A stretch of 64,000 nt of DNA from Parafrankia discariae (GTDB lineage Bacteria; Actinomycetota; Actinomycetes; Frankiales; Frankiaceae), in contig NZ_KB891263.1 in assembly GCF_000373365.1 (NCBI RefSeq), positions 104,299 through 168,298 of the forward strand, read 5' to 3'. The position numbers and the translations under genes are program-made. Positions 24,812 through 34,666 of the stretch are shown piece after piece; position 1 is the first letter of the stretch; each line of letters begins with the position of its first letter. The notes below the pieces were generated by a model that was given only the letters and a program-made list of their open reading frames with translations, searched no databases and was not told the DNA's origin.

Positions 24812-25585
24812 ATGAGCTTCTTGGAGAAGTACGGGCCCTGGGCCCTGGTGGTCGGCGGCTCGGAGGGAATCGGCGAGGGCTATGCCCGCAAGCTCGCCGC
24901 CCAGGGATTCAACCTGGTTCTCACGGCGCGCAAGCCGGGCCCGTTGAACGCCCTCGCCGACGACCTGCGCGAAGCCGGCACGGAGGTACGGGTGTTATCC
25001 GTCGACCTGAGCCGGCCGGACGCCCTGGAGCGGACGCGGACCGTGACCGACGACATCGAGGTCGGTCTGCTCATCTACAACGCCGGGGCCAACAGCGTCC
25101 GGGGGGATCTCGTCGAGCTGGATCCCGAGGTCTACCGGGCGGTCATCGCCGTCAACGTCCTCGGTCAGACCGAGTTCGCGCGGCACTACGGCGGCCTGAT
25201 GCGCGAGCGGCGCCGCGGCGGGATCATCCTGTCCGGATCGAGCGCCGGGTACATGGGGGCGCCGTCGCTGGCCGCCTACTGCGCCTCGAAGGCCTTCAGT
25301 CGCATCTTCAGCGAGTCGCTGTGGATCGAGTGCGAGAAGTACGGAGTCGACGTGCTCCACTTCTGCGTCGGTTTCACCGCCACTCCCGCGATGGCCCGAC
25401 TCGGATACCCCCTGGACGCCGCCCAGCCCGCCGACGAGGCCGCGCAGGAGGCCCTGGACAATCTCGCGAACGGCCCGGTGTGGATCGCCGGCGGACAGCG
25501 GTCGGTCGAGAACGCCGTCAACCGGTCCAGGGTCGACGACCGGGCCGAAGCCGTTCGCGCCTTCGCCACCCCGGGAAGGTTCTAG
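24812..25585 (+). CDS. Short-chain dehydrogenase/reductase
   Basis: This is a 257-aa Rossmann-fold SDR. The NAD(P) motif is GGSEGIGEG at about residues 15-23 (classical TGxxxGIG form). ARKPGP afterwards favours NADP, and NAGA is near residue 90. The catalytic Ser in LSGSSAGYMG and the YCASK (Tyr-x-x-x-Lys) are present. It resembles the YqjQ/DltE-like oxidoreductase group. The ATG follows GGAGGGAG. Its stop overlaps the stop of the convergent HxlR gene (CTAG). The substrate is unknown. Confidence 0.9.
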   Translation: MSFLEKYGPWALVVGGSEGIGEGYARKLAAQGFNLVLTARKPGPLNALADDLREAGTEVRVLSVDLSRPDALERTRTVTDDIEVGLLIYNAGANSVRGDLVELDPEVYRAVIAVNVLGQTEFARHYGGLMRERRRGGIILSGSSAGYMGAPSLAAYCASKAFSRIFSESLWIECEKYGVDVLHFCVGFTATPAMARLGYPLDAAQPADEAAQEALDNLANGPVWIAGGQRSVENAVNRSRVDDRAEAVRAFATPGRF

Positions 25586-26040
25586 ACCGGGCGGATCCCA
25601 GCAAGGGCTGACGGGGCCGCACCGGCACCGGCGCCCTCGCCGGTGCCGGTGCCGTGGCGGAGGAGGTCGTCGTGGTGCCGGCGGGCGGCCAGGAGGTCGT
25701 CGAGATTGTCCCGGGCCCAGCTCCGGGCCGCGTCGACCAGCTGCAGCAGTGACCGGCCGAGGGCGGTCAGCTGGTACTCCACCCGGGGCGGGTTCTCGTC
25801 GAAGGCGTTTCTGCTCACCAGACCGTCGCGTTCCATCGCGCGCAGGGTCTCGGTCAAAACCTTCGCGCTCACCGCGCCGAGAAGCTGCCTGAGCTCGGTG
25901 AACCGCCGCGGCCGCGTCTCGAGACACAGGACGACCATCGCGGTCCACTTGTCGCCGATCCGCACCGGGAAGGCGCTCATCGGGCAGGCCGGATCGAACG
26001 TCGGGGCTTCGGCCGCGGGGGCTCCGGCCGCGTTCTCCAT
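25582..26040 (-). CDS. HxlR-family transcriptional regulator
   Basis: This 152-aa HxlR-type winged helix regulator opens with DPACPMSAFPVRIGDKWTAMVVLCLETRPRRFTELRQLL, including the CP(M) cysteine and GDKWT of the family. SAKVLTETLRAMERDGLVSRNAFDENPPRVEYQLTALG follows. The C-terminal 25 residues are Gly/Ala-rich. The ATG at 26040 matches the usual start; the frame remains open far upstream only as a shadow. It is divergent from the NAD(P)-binding protein at 26101, and the 60-bp gap has repeat elements that are the likely operator. Several HxlR proteins sense quinones, aldehydes or other electrophiles through that Cys. Confidence 0.9.
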   Translation of the reverse strand: MENAAGAPAAEAPTFDPACPMSAFPVRIGDKWTAMVVLCLETRPRRFTELRQLLGAVSAKVLTETLRAMERDGLVSRNAFDENPPRVEYQLTALGRSLLQLVDAARSWARDNLDDLLAARRHHDDLLRHGTGTGEGAGAGAAPSALAGIRPV

Positions 26041-26043
26041 TCG

Positions 26044-26075
26044 GCAACGGTAGCCGGTCACGTTGCGGTAACCGG
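26044..26075. promoter_or_regulatory. Probable HxlR operator
   Basis: The 60-bp divergent gap holds the direct repeat GGTAGCCGG (26049-26057) and GGTAACCGG (26067-26075), 18 bp apart. It is interleaved with the inverted repeat GCAACG-N11-CGTTGC (26044-26066). Such composite repeats suit a dimeric winged-helix regulator controlling both genes. Confidence 0.55.
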
Positions 26076-26100
26076 CCTGTCGTCCGCTACTTTCCGCGCC

Positions 26101-26847
26101 ATGACAGGAACACAGCCCGTCGGGACGGGGCCCCGGCCGCCCACCCGACTGCACACGGTCGTGCTCGGTGCCGGTGGCCGCGCCGGACGAGCCGTCAGCC
26201 GGGAGCTCGTCACCAGGGGGCACCGGGTGACCGGGGTGGTGCGGGACCTCCGCCGGCATTCCGCCCGCGCCGACTTCGCCGCCCTCGCGGGCCTCGGGGT
26301 CGACGTGGCCGAGGCGGACGTCACCCGCGGCGCCGACCTGGTGGAGATCCTCCCCGCGGCCGACGTCGTCATCGTGGCCGTCACGCCGTTCTCGGCCCCG
26401 CCGCCGTCGTTCGACGGTTTCGACGAGGCTTTCTACGAGAACGTCGTGGCCGGGGTGGTCGGCGCGGTGCGACGCTCGCCGGCGACCCGGCTGATCACGA
26501 TCGGGCTGTTCGCCACGCTGACCCTGGCCGACGGGCGCACGGTCATGGACGATCCGGCGGTCTTCCCCCCGGGGCTCCTGCCCTTCGCGCGGGCGCACGC
26601 CCGCGAGCTGCCCGCGCTGCGCCGCCTCGCGTCCGGGCACGACTGGCTGGTCGTCACCCCACCCGCGGGGCTGCGGGCCGACGGCGCCGACGAGACGGCG
26701 GGCTACGCGCTCGTCGAACCACCCGTCGACCACCGCCTGTTCGACGGCGTGCTCGGCTACGGCCAGCTGGCACGGGCCGTGGCGGACCAGTCCGAGACCC
26801 CGACCCTGCACCGGACCCAGGTGGCCGTCCTGCCCACGCCGCCGTGA
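26101..26847 (+). CDS. NmrA/SDR-a5-like NAD(P)-binding protein
   Basis: This 248-aa atypical SDR has the Rossmann motif VVLGAGGRAGRAVSRELVTRGHRVTGVVRD, giving GxxGxxG and an Arg for NADP. The acidic turn DVAEADVTRGADLVEIL follows. It resembles the PRISE/NmrA-like quinone reductases (YwnB, QorB-like) often placed under HxlR control. The classical Tyr-Lys pair is absent, as in NmrA-type members. It may be an epimerase-like or regulatory redox protein. It is divergent from the HxlR gene with a shared operator region. A four-copy 15-bp repeat begins 3 bp after its stop. Confidence 0.85.
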   Translation: MTGTQPVGTGPRPPTRLHTVVLGAGGRAGRAVSRELVTRGHRVTGVVRDLRRHSARADFAALAGLGVDVAEADVTRGADLVEILPAADVVIVAVTPFSAPPPSFDGFDEAFYENVVAGVVGAVRRSPATRLITIGLFATLTLADGRTVMDDPAVFPPGLLPFARAHARELPALRRLASGHDWLVVTPPAGLRADGADETAGYALVEPPVDHRLFDGVLGYGQLARAVADQSETPTLHRTQVAVLPTPP

Positions 26848-26849
26848 CC

Positions 26850-26909
26850 GGGCGCCGGAGGGCCGGGCGCCGGAGGGCCGGGCGCCGGAGGGCCGGGCGC
26901 CGGAGGGCC
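26850..26909. repeat. Tandem 15-bp repeat, four copies
   Basis: Four perfect copies of GGGCGCCGGAGGGCC lie head to tail between two convergent genes. Each holds the palindrome GGCGCC. It could fold as a multi-hairpin terminator; a simple slipped-strand expansion is equally likely. Confidence 0.9.
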
Positions 26910-26948
26910 GGGGCGGCGGGGGTGCCGCCGTCCCGGCCGTAGGTCGGA

Positions 26949-28193
26949 TCAGGACCTGACGTACGGTCCCGTCCAGAGCTCCTTGTAGCGTTGCGCCGCC
27001 GCCTGGTGGTAGTCGTAGCCGCAGTCCTTGTCGTGCAGGGTGAACTTGCAGCTGTAGGCCTTCGATCCGTCGAAGTAGGACTCGTAGGCCAGCCCGGTCG
27101 GCGACGCGGCGGCGGTGGTGAACACCGTGCGCATCTGCGTGATGAACGCCGGGTCGGTCGAGCCCCACTCCTGGTCGTTGACGCCCCACTCGGGCACCGC
27201 CAGCGGGACGCCCTTCTCGGCGACCCAGGCCGCCCAGGCACCGATGCCCAGCGGTTCGCCGTGCGGCCCGCGCTTGTCCGGGTCGCGCAGCTGGCCGTTG
27301 TCACTGATCGCGTAGAAGTCCGGCCCGGCGGCGTCGACGTACTGCGCGCCCGGCCAGAACTCGGTGACGTCGACGTCCTGGTTGGAGCTCTCCGCATTGG
27401 GGTTCCACACCAGCTTGAAGTCCGGCGAGATGGACTTCACCACGTCGTGCCAGCGGATCCAGCAGGCCTTGAACGCCTCGGCGTCGCCCGGCTGCACGCT
27501 CCAGTGGTACCAGTTGCCGTTGAACTCCCAGCCGAGCCTGATGAAAGCGTCCTTGGACGGCCAGTACTCGACCAGCTTGTTCATGAGAGTCGAGATCTGG
27601 TCCTCGGTCGCGCAGTCCCTGACGTTCTGGTCGCCGGCGAACATCGGCTGGGCGAGGCTGAGCTCACCCGGCCAGGCGGCATCGGTGAAATACTGCTTGA
27701 CCGTGTAGAGACCGTTCATCGACCCCCATGTGGTGACGCCGGTAGCCGGGTCCTTGGCGTCGTTCCACGTCTCGGAGATCTGGACCGGCCAGCCACGCCA
27801 CGAAGCCCATTCATCGTGGTCGGCGTAGCCGGTACCGCTCAGCGCGGCCGCGGCGGGGGTCCCGCCGCCTCCGCCGGGTGCCGGACTGCTGCTCGGCGTC
27901 GCCCCGGCGGTGGGAGTGGCGCCCGTGGTGGGCGGTGTGCTCGGGCCGGGTGTGCCGGCGGGAGCGGTGCTGGTCGGGGCGGTGCTGGGCGGAACCGTGC
28001 TCGTCGGCGCGGCGGTGACCGAGGCGGTCGCGCTCGGTACCGGGCCGGCGCCGCCGCCCGAGCCCTGGGCCGGAAGGCAGGCGGACAGCCCCACCGCGGC
28101 GGCCGCGACAACCAGCGCGGCTCGCGCGGGCAGCACGGCCCTGTTTCTGGCCGCTGGTTTCGTCCGCCGGTTCTTCTGCATTGTTGACAGCAT
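26949..28193 (-). CDS. GH26-like glycoside hydrolase lipoprotein (beta-mannanase type)
   Basis: This 414-aa surface lipoprotein has a basic N-terminus, the hydrophobic stretch AALVVAAAAVGLSAC with lipobox Cys39, and a 75-residue Thr/Pro/Ser linker. The catalytic domain follows from about residue 115. Two GH26 signatures are visible: FIRLGWEFNGNWYHW (acid/base Glu) and VPLAVPEWGVND (nucleophile Glu). The substrate may be beta-mannan or another beta-glucan. ATG at 28193 has TGAGGAG upstream; an ATG four codons later is possible. It is monocistronic. The nearest upstream neighbour is a protease remnant on the other strand. Confidence 0.82.
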   Translation of the reverse strand: MLSTMQKNRRTKPAARNRAVLPARAALVVAAAAVGLSACLPAQGSGGGAGPVPSATASVTAAPTSTVPPSTAPTSTAPAGTPGPSTPPTTGATPTAGATPSSSPAPGGGGGTPAAAALSGTGYADHDEWASWRGWPVQISETWNDAKDPATGVTTWGSMNGLYTVKQYFTDAAWPGELSLAQPMFAGDQNVRDCATEDQISTLMNKLVEYWPSKDAFIRLGWEFNGNWYHWSVQPGDAEAFKACWIRWHDVVKSISPDFKLVWNPNAESSNQDVDVTEFWPGAQYVDAAGPDFYAISDNGQLRDPDKRGPHGEPLGIGAWAAWVAEKGVPLAVPEWGVNDQEWGSTDPAFITQMRTVFTTAAASPTGLAYESYFDGSKAYSCKFTLHDKDCGYDYHQAAAQRYKELWTGPYVRS

Positions 28194-28654
28194 TGTCGAT
28201 TTTTCTCCTCAGACGTTCGGGCATGTCCCCCTCCCCATCCCGTCTGCAATTAACGGCGCCGGTCACCGGCTTCTCCAAGGCCATTTGTCCGGACGCAGGG
28301 CGACCGTAGGAAAACGGTCGCCGAGTTGTCAACGGCCGGGAGTTCGACGACGCCGCATCCGTTGCGCCGACAACATCGCGCGCAATGCGGCGCATCGGCG
28401 GCGCCGGCTGGAATTGTGGCGCCGTCGTCTTCTCCGTGGTGTTTCCGGTCCGGCGGCCGGTGGGTCACGGGGCGTCTCGGACCGGCTGCGCGCACGGACA
28501 TCCCCGGTGGCGCACGCGGTCCGGGGGTGTCCGCGGTGAGACGGCCGGCCGGCCGGCCCGGACAGCGGTTGATCTACCGGTCGGTAGCGGTGCCACTGTT
28601 CGAACCGCCCGCGGTGTCAAGTTCGTGACCGGCACCTTCGGGCCATGTCTTTCG
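28194..28654. other. Intergenic region upstream of the GH26-like gene
   Basis: In about 460 bp I see no gene. It holds the GH26 promoter region and a palindrome at 28574-28587. It leads into a protease remnant on the plus strand. Confidence 0.4.
28574..28587. promoter_or_regulatory. TetR-like palindrome CTACCGGTCGGTAG
   Basis: This perfect 6-2-6 palindrome looks like a common TetR operator (ACCGACCGGT type). No tetR gene lies nearby, and downstream is only a gene remnant, so it may be left over from a lost regulated gene. Confidence 0.5.
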
Positions 28655-28852
28655 TCCCATCAAGGCCCGCATGTCACCTCGCCACCTCGTCCGGCGCTCT
28701 CGGTGGCGGCGCTCTACCTGCAGCAGCGTCTGGGCGCGGGGCCGGACGGGGTGCGCGACGCGATCGTCGACACCGCGACCCGCGGCGCGCTCACCGGGAT
28801 CGGTTCTGGCTCGCCGAACCTGCTGCTCTACTCGCGCGGGTCGGGCTTCTGA
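28655..28852 (+). pseudogene. C-terminal remnant of a subtilisin-family (S8) peptidase
   Basis: The frame ending at 28852 reads GPHVTSPPRPALSVAALYLQ, then VRDAIVDTATRGALTGIG, then SPNLLLYSRGSGF. This matches the end of an S8 peptidase after the SMASPHVAGVAALYLQ helix. The catalytic Ser segment is missing or scrambled, and nothing upstream continues the domain. It is therefore a truncated, dead copy. It ends next to an AT-rich palindrome cluster. Confidence 0.7.
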
Positions 28853-28913
28853 ACTATTCAAGATAGTCAACAGAGTTGACGATTTACCCTGTCCAAAAAC
28901 GATCTTGAAGATC
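28853..28913. repeat. AT-rich cluster of nested palindromes
   Basis: Three perfect palindromes lie in 61 bp: ACTAT-N5-ATAGT (28853-28867), GTCAAC-AGA-GTTGAC (28866-28880) and GATCTT-G-AAGATC (28901-28913). TTCAAGAT (28857-28864) also pairs with ATCTTGAA (28902-28909). The patch is far more AT-rich than its surroundings. It may be an orphan operator or an excision scar. Confidence 0.65.
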
Positions 28914-28932
28914 TGAAGGGGCCCAGCACAAC

Positions 28933-28984
28933 GGCCGGGCCCGACGGGGGAGACACGCTTCGCGTCAGCCCGTCGGGCCCGGCC
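28933..28984 (-). terminator. Hairpin terminator of the ADP-ribosylglycohydrolase gene
   Basis: A perfect 16-bp GC-rich stem (28933-28948 with 28969-28984) and a 20-nt loop. The upstream arm, in the sense of transcription, covers the last codons of the gene and the stop codon sits in the loop. No T-run follows. Confidence 0.75.
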
Positions 28985-30041
28985 CGCGCAGTGTGGCGAG
29001 GCCGTCCGCGAGGACGTCGATCGTGCCTTGGGGCGGGAGCAGGGCACGTGAGCTCCAGGGGAGTTCCGCGCGGACCTCCTCGGACGTGTGGCGGCCGCCC
29101 AGGATTCCGCCGGTGAGCGCGGCGACCGTGTCGGTGTCCCCGCCGAGACCGATCGCGGCTGGCAGCGCCGCGCCGAGCGTGGGCCGCGTCGCCACACAGT
29201 GCAACACGGCCCCGAGGGTCTCCACCGGGTCGAGGCTGACGCCGGCCGGCGGTGGCACCCACCGGCCCCGCTCGATCTCCCTGACCAGCGTGAAAAGTGA
29301 CCGAACCTGGTCGGCTCCCGGCCGCGCGACGGGTTCGGCCGGCAGGGCGGCCCCGGCCGGCGCCTCGGCTTCGGCCAGTGTCTCGACTTCGGCCAGTGTC
29401 TCGGCTTCGGCCAGTGCCTCGACTTCGGCCAGTGCCTCGGCCTCCGCCACGGCCAGCAGCGTCGGCCCGTCCGCGCCCGCGACGGCCCAGCTCGCGCAGG
29501 CGGCGGCGATGACGGCCGCGGCCTGCGCGACCGGGTCGGGGTGGGTGATCGCTGACAGTGCGCGTACCCATCGGCGGCGGCGCGCCGCGTCGTCCGGCGC
29601 GGTGGCCCAGCCGATCGGCAGCGCCCGCATGAGGGCGCCGTTGGTACGGCCACCCCGCGCCGGTGGCCTGCCGTGCGCGCGGAAGTGGTCGATCGCGGCG
29701 ATCGTGCTCGGACCCAGCCCGTGGATCGACGCCGCCCGGTCGGCCAGGGTCCCCAGCAGGGCGGCCGGATCGCCCGCGCCGCCGTGGGCGGTCAGGTGCT
29801 CGGCGACGAGCAGGGTCAGCGCCGTGTCGTCGGAGGTGCTGCCGCGTTCCCACCGCCCGCGGGCCGGGATGTCCGCGGCCCGCGGGACGTCGACGTCTTG
29901 GGGCGCGCTCCCCTCCCAGGGGAGCCCGAAGGCGTCGCCGCAGGCGTACGCCGTCAGCGCCCCCGCGATCCGCGCCGCGGCGGGCGTCGGGCCGGGCCGG
30001 TCCTCCGTGGATGTCCGGTCGCCGAGCGTCACGTCGATCAC
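28965..30041 (-). CDS. ADP-ribosylglycohydrolase-family protein
   Basis: This 358-aa protein is of the DraG/ARH type, which removes ADP-ribose from proteins or small molecules using two Mg ions. Metal-site blocks are present: ACGDAFGLPWEG near the start, STSDDTALTLLVAE (the T-D-D motif), and LGGDTDTVAALTGGILGG near the end. A low-complexity insertion around residues 195-230 is built of 6-residue AEAEALAEVEALAE repeats, which may be a coiled-coil loop. Translation starts at a GTG. It is monocistronic with its own hairpin terminator. It lies 4.5 kb from the RES/macro-domain genes, which share ADP-ribose chemistry. Confidence 0.88.
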   Translation of the reverse strand: MIDVTLGDRTSTEDRPGPTPAAARIAGALTAYACGDAFGLPWEGSAPQDVDVPRAADIPARGRWERGSTSDDTALTLLVAEHLTAHGGAGDPAALLGTLADRAASIHGLGPSTIAAIDHFRAHGRPPARGGRTNGALMRALPIGWATAPDDAARRRRWVRALSAITHPDPVAQAAAVIAAACASWAVAGADGPTLLAVAEAEALAEVEALAEAETLAEVETLAEAEAPAGAALPAEPVARPGADQVRSLFTLVREIERGRWVPPPAGVSLDPVETLGAVLHCVATRPTLGAALPAAIGLGGDTDTVAALTGGILGGRHTSEEVRAELPWSSRALLPPQGTIDVLADGLATLRGPGPTG

Positions 30042-30116
30042 TATGGACCCGCCCGGCCGCCGTGGTTCGGCGTTCGCGCGATTCGCCTCGGATCCGTGGC
30101 CGGCCCGGCCGCGGGC

Positions 30117-30557
30117 TCAGACCGTCGCGGGAGGCTGGGTGCGGGCCGAGATCGCCACCCGGTTCCAGACGTTGATCGTCGCGATGGCGATCACCAGGTT
30201 CGCCACCTCCTCCTCGCTCCAGACCTTCGTCGCGCCGTCCCACACGTCGTCGGGGACGCCGTCCTGGCCGAGCCGGGTGACGGCGTCGGTCAGCGCGAGC
30301 GCCGCCCGCTCCTTCTCGCTGAAGAAGGGCGACTCGTGCCAGGCGGCGACCGCGAACAGCCGTCGGCTCGACTCGCCGGCGGCGAGCGCGTCGCGGCTGT
30401 GCAGGTCCACGCAGAACGCGCAGCCGTTCAGGATCGACGCGCGCAGCTTGACCAGTTCGAGCACGGTCCCGTCGACAACCGACCGGACGTACTTCTCCAG
30501 GCCCAGCACCGCCTTGTAGGCGTCCGGTACGACGCTCGCCATGTCGATGCGCTGCAT
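30117..30557 (-). CDS. AhpD-like carboxymuconolactone decarboxylase-family protein (second copy)
   Basis: This 146-aa CMD/AhpD-family protein has the redox motif in LNGCAFCVDLHSRDA (CxxCxxxH), then FAVAAWHESPFFSEKERAALALTDAVTRL. It is paralogous to the gene at 13061-13519. The start is the ATG at 30557, with GAGGAGG 6 nt upstream; the longer frame to 30599 would begin at the transcription start of the predicted promoter (30606-30632). That promoter matches the ECF41 consensus, so this gene is probably controlled by the sigma factor at 12139. The predicted role is peroxide or quinone detoxification. Confidence 0.88.
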   Translation of the reverse strand: MQRIDMASVVPDAYKAVLGLEKYVRSVVDGTVLELVKLRASILNGCAFCVDLHSRDALAAGESSRRLFAVAAWHESPFFSEKERAALALTDAVTRLGQDGVPDDVWDGATKVWSEEEVANLVIAIATINVWNRVAISARTQPPATV

Positions 30558-30605
30558 GGTGACCTCCTCGTCATCGTGCGTGCCGTGGAAGGGTTCCACT
30601 TCGAC

Positions 30606-30632
30606 GACGACGTTCCGGGGCGTGCCGTGACA
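30606..30632 (-). promoter_or_regulatory. Predicted ECF41-type promoter (TGTCACG-N16-CGTC)
   Basis: On the minus strand TGTCACG (30626-30632), 16 bp and CGTC (30606-30609) match the recalled ECF41 consensus TGTCACA-N16-CGTC in all but one base. It stands 49 bp before the ATG at 30557 and is the best of three such sites in the window. Confidence 0.7.
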
Positions 30633-30739
30633 CCGTCACGATGTGCTCCCGGTCACATGATCGGGGCTCCCTGGGGCCGCCGCCAGCGGGCGGGCAGCCG
30701 CATCCCGCCGGCAGCGCACTCCCACCGGGGGGCGCCCGG

Positions 30740-32659
<1,920 letters not shown>

Positions 32660-32887
32660 CGTGCCCCCTCGTTACCGGCCCGGCCGGGCCGTTGCGTCGA
32701 TCCTGCGGTGGGCGTTGTCCGGCCCCTGTTCGTGATGTCGTGAGCGCGCGGCTTTCGCCCGACTGCGTCGGGCGTCCCACAATGCCAACTCTGGCGCCCG
32801 AATAGCGGTAGGCCCGTCCGGGTGCGTCCGTTGTGCCCGTCACACTCACCTGGCCGGGGGGTGGGCCGCCGGTTCTCGATGGCCACG

Positions 32888-34666
32888 TCAGCGGTGGTCG
32901 TCCACCGTCGGATCATCGGACGGGATGGGGTCGAGGGCCACGAAACCCGTGCCGTTCCAGCGGAAACGCACCGATGCCGTCCCCGTGGGTGTCGTTCCGT
33001 TCGCGGCGTAGGTCCGGTAGGTCACCGTCGCGTCAGTGTTCGTCCCGACCTCCACCGTGATGGCGTTGCTCGGCGCTTTGGTGTCGGTGCCCTGGTACGC
33101 GCCGTCGGCGAAGACGAAGGCCGTCTGGCGCTGCCGGCCGTCATCCCCCTGCCGGGTGCCGCGGACGAGGTTGAGCATCCGGTCCGGGTCGTAGGTGTCC
33201 ATGTCGGGGGTGTAGCCGTGCTCGCGGACGACCCCGGCCGCCTCGTCGGCGCTCATCACCCGCCGCGGTGTCGAGGTGGACGTCGGCCCGCCCCCGGGTG
33301 TGGTAGGCGGCGTCGTGGTGGCATCCGGGCCGGGGCTCGTCGGGTCCGTGGTCGGCCCGGTCGGCCCGGCCGAGGCGGTGGGCCCGCCGTCGGGGCCGGT
33401 GGACGGGCTGCTCAACGTGGAGGTGACGCCCGGCCCCGTGGACGGGCCGGTTTGGCCGCCGTCCCCGTCGCCGCTCGAGAGCAGCAGGGCTCCCACGGTG
33501 ACGCCACCGACGACGAGCAGCACGGCCAGGGCGGCGAGCACGGCCACCGGCGTCCCGCGGCGGCCGGGGTTGGGCTGCCCGCCGGCGTCGGGCCAGCCGC
33601 CGCGCGGGCCGGAGGCGTCGGGCCAGCCGCCGCGCGGCCCGGAGGAGTCGGACCAGCCGCGCGGCCCGGAGGCCGGCGGGCCGGGGTCGGGTCGGTGCGC
33701 CGGCTGGAAGCGCGCCCCGCCCGGAGACCCGTCGTGGGGACGGCCGCCCGCCGGCGGGTATCCACGCAGCGGCGCGGCGCCTCCGGGCGGGGTCGGCGGC
33801 AGGTTCCACCACCGGCTCATCAGGAGCCCGGTCGCCGCGTCCGAGTCGGCCGGGCCACCGACCGGCCGGCCGAGCAGCCCGCCGAGGATCTCGGCGGCGC
33901 TGGGCCGGGCGGCCGGCTCCTTGCGCAGCGCGGCGCGCACGTGTGGCTCGATGGTCGGTGGCAGGCGTTCCAGCACCGGCTCGCCGGTGAGGATCTGCAG
34001 GCCGACGGCCTCGGCCCGGTCGCCGCGGAACGCCGGCTGCCCGGCCGCCGCGAACGCGACGCACGCCCCCCACGCGAAGATGTCGGCGGCCGGGCCGGCG
34101 CGCTCGCCGCGCAGCTGCTCGGGCGCCATCCAGGTCAGCGTGCCGATGAGGCTGCCGGTCCGGGTGTGCGAGGTGTTGTTCTCGGCCCGGGCGATGCCGA
34201 AGTCGATGACCCGCGGCCCGTCCCAGGCCAGCAGGATGTTGGACGGCTTGAGGTCGCGGTGCACCACCCCGGCGGCGTGGATGGCGACCAGGGCGTCGGC
34301 CAGGCCGACGGCGAGCCCGGTGAGCAGGTGCTCGTCGAACGGGCCCCGGGTCGCGACCGCGTCGGTGAGGTTGCGGCCCTCGACGTACTCGGTGGCCATC
34401 CAGGGGCGCGTCCCGGTGAGGTCGGCGTCGATGACGGCGGCGACGGCGCTGCCGCGCACCCGCCGGGCGGCGTCCACCTCCTGGCGGAAGCGGGCGCGGA
34501 ACTCGGGGTCGTCCACCAGCCCCGCCGAGGGAACCTTGATCGCGGCCGGCTTGCCGTCGTCGGAGAAGCCGAGATAGACGATGCCCATGCCGCCCGCGCC
34601 GATGCGGTTGGCCAGCCGGTACGGACCGATCCGCTGCGGGTCGTCCGTGGTCAGGGGCGTCAGCAC
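32888..34666 (-). CDS. Receptor-type Ser/Thr protein kinase with LppP/LprE-like ectodomain
   Basis: This is a 592-aa membrane kinase. The catalytic domain (about 15-280) has GAGGMGIVYLG, AIKVP, VHRDLKPSN, VIDFGIAR and WMAPEQL. A Pro/Gly-rich linker with three GPRGGWPDxS-like repeats precedes one membrane segment (VAVLAALAVLLVVGGVTVGALLL). The outer part begins with a Thr/Pro/Ser linker and ends in a folded domain of about 110 residues. That domain resembles the LppP/LprE lipoprotein family: VREHGYTPDMDTYDPDRML, RQTAFVFADGAYQGTD and SVRFRWNGTGFVALDPIPS. It may bind a cell-envelope ligand. It is paralogous to the kinase downstream, 228 bp away on the same strand. Confidence 0.9.
   Translation of the reverse strand: MLTPLTTDDPQRIGPYRLANRIGAGGMGIVYLGFSDDGKPAAIKVPSAGLVDDPEFRARFRQEVDAARRVRGSAVAAVIDADLTGTRPWMATEYVEGRNLTDAVATRGPFDEHLLTGLAVGLADALVAIHAAGVVHRDLKPSNILLAWDGPRVIDFGIARAENNTSHTRTGSLIGTLTWMAPEQLRGERAGPAADIFAWGACVAFAAAGQPAFRGDRAEAVGLQILTGEPVLERLPPTIEPHVRAALRKEPAARPSAAEILGGLLGRPVGGPADSDAATGLLMSRWWNLPPTPPGGAAPLRGYPPAGGRPHDGSPGGARFQPAHRPDPGPPASGPRGWSDSSGPRGGWPDASGPRGGWPDAGGQPNPGRRGTPVAVLAALAVLLVVGGVTVGALLLSSGDGDGGQTGPSTGPGVTSTLSSPSTGPDGGPTASAGPTGPTTDPTSPGPDATTTPPTTPGGGPTSTSTPRRVMSADEAAGVVREHGYTPDMDTYDPDRMLNLVRGTRQGDDGRQRQTAFVFADGAYQGTDTKAPSNAITVEVGTNTDATVTYRTYAANGTTPTGTASVRFRWNGTGFVALDPIPSDDPTVDDHR

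Noticed and set aside
26045-26088. GGTCACG...CGTC as a fourth ECF41-type promoter before the NmrA-like gene
   Set aside because: The spacer is 18 bp instead of 16 and the first base differs; the repeats there fit an HxlR operator better.
28574-29653. Minus-strand frame across the protease remnant and the ADP-ribosylglycohydrolase
   Set aside because: It runs in another frame of a gene with clear metal-binding motifs and its product is a Pro/Arg-rich shadow.
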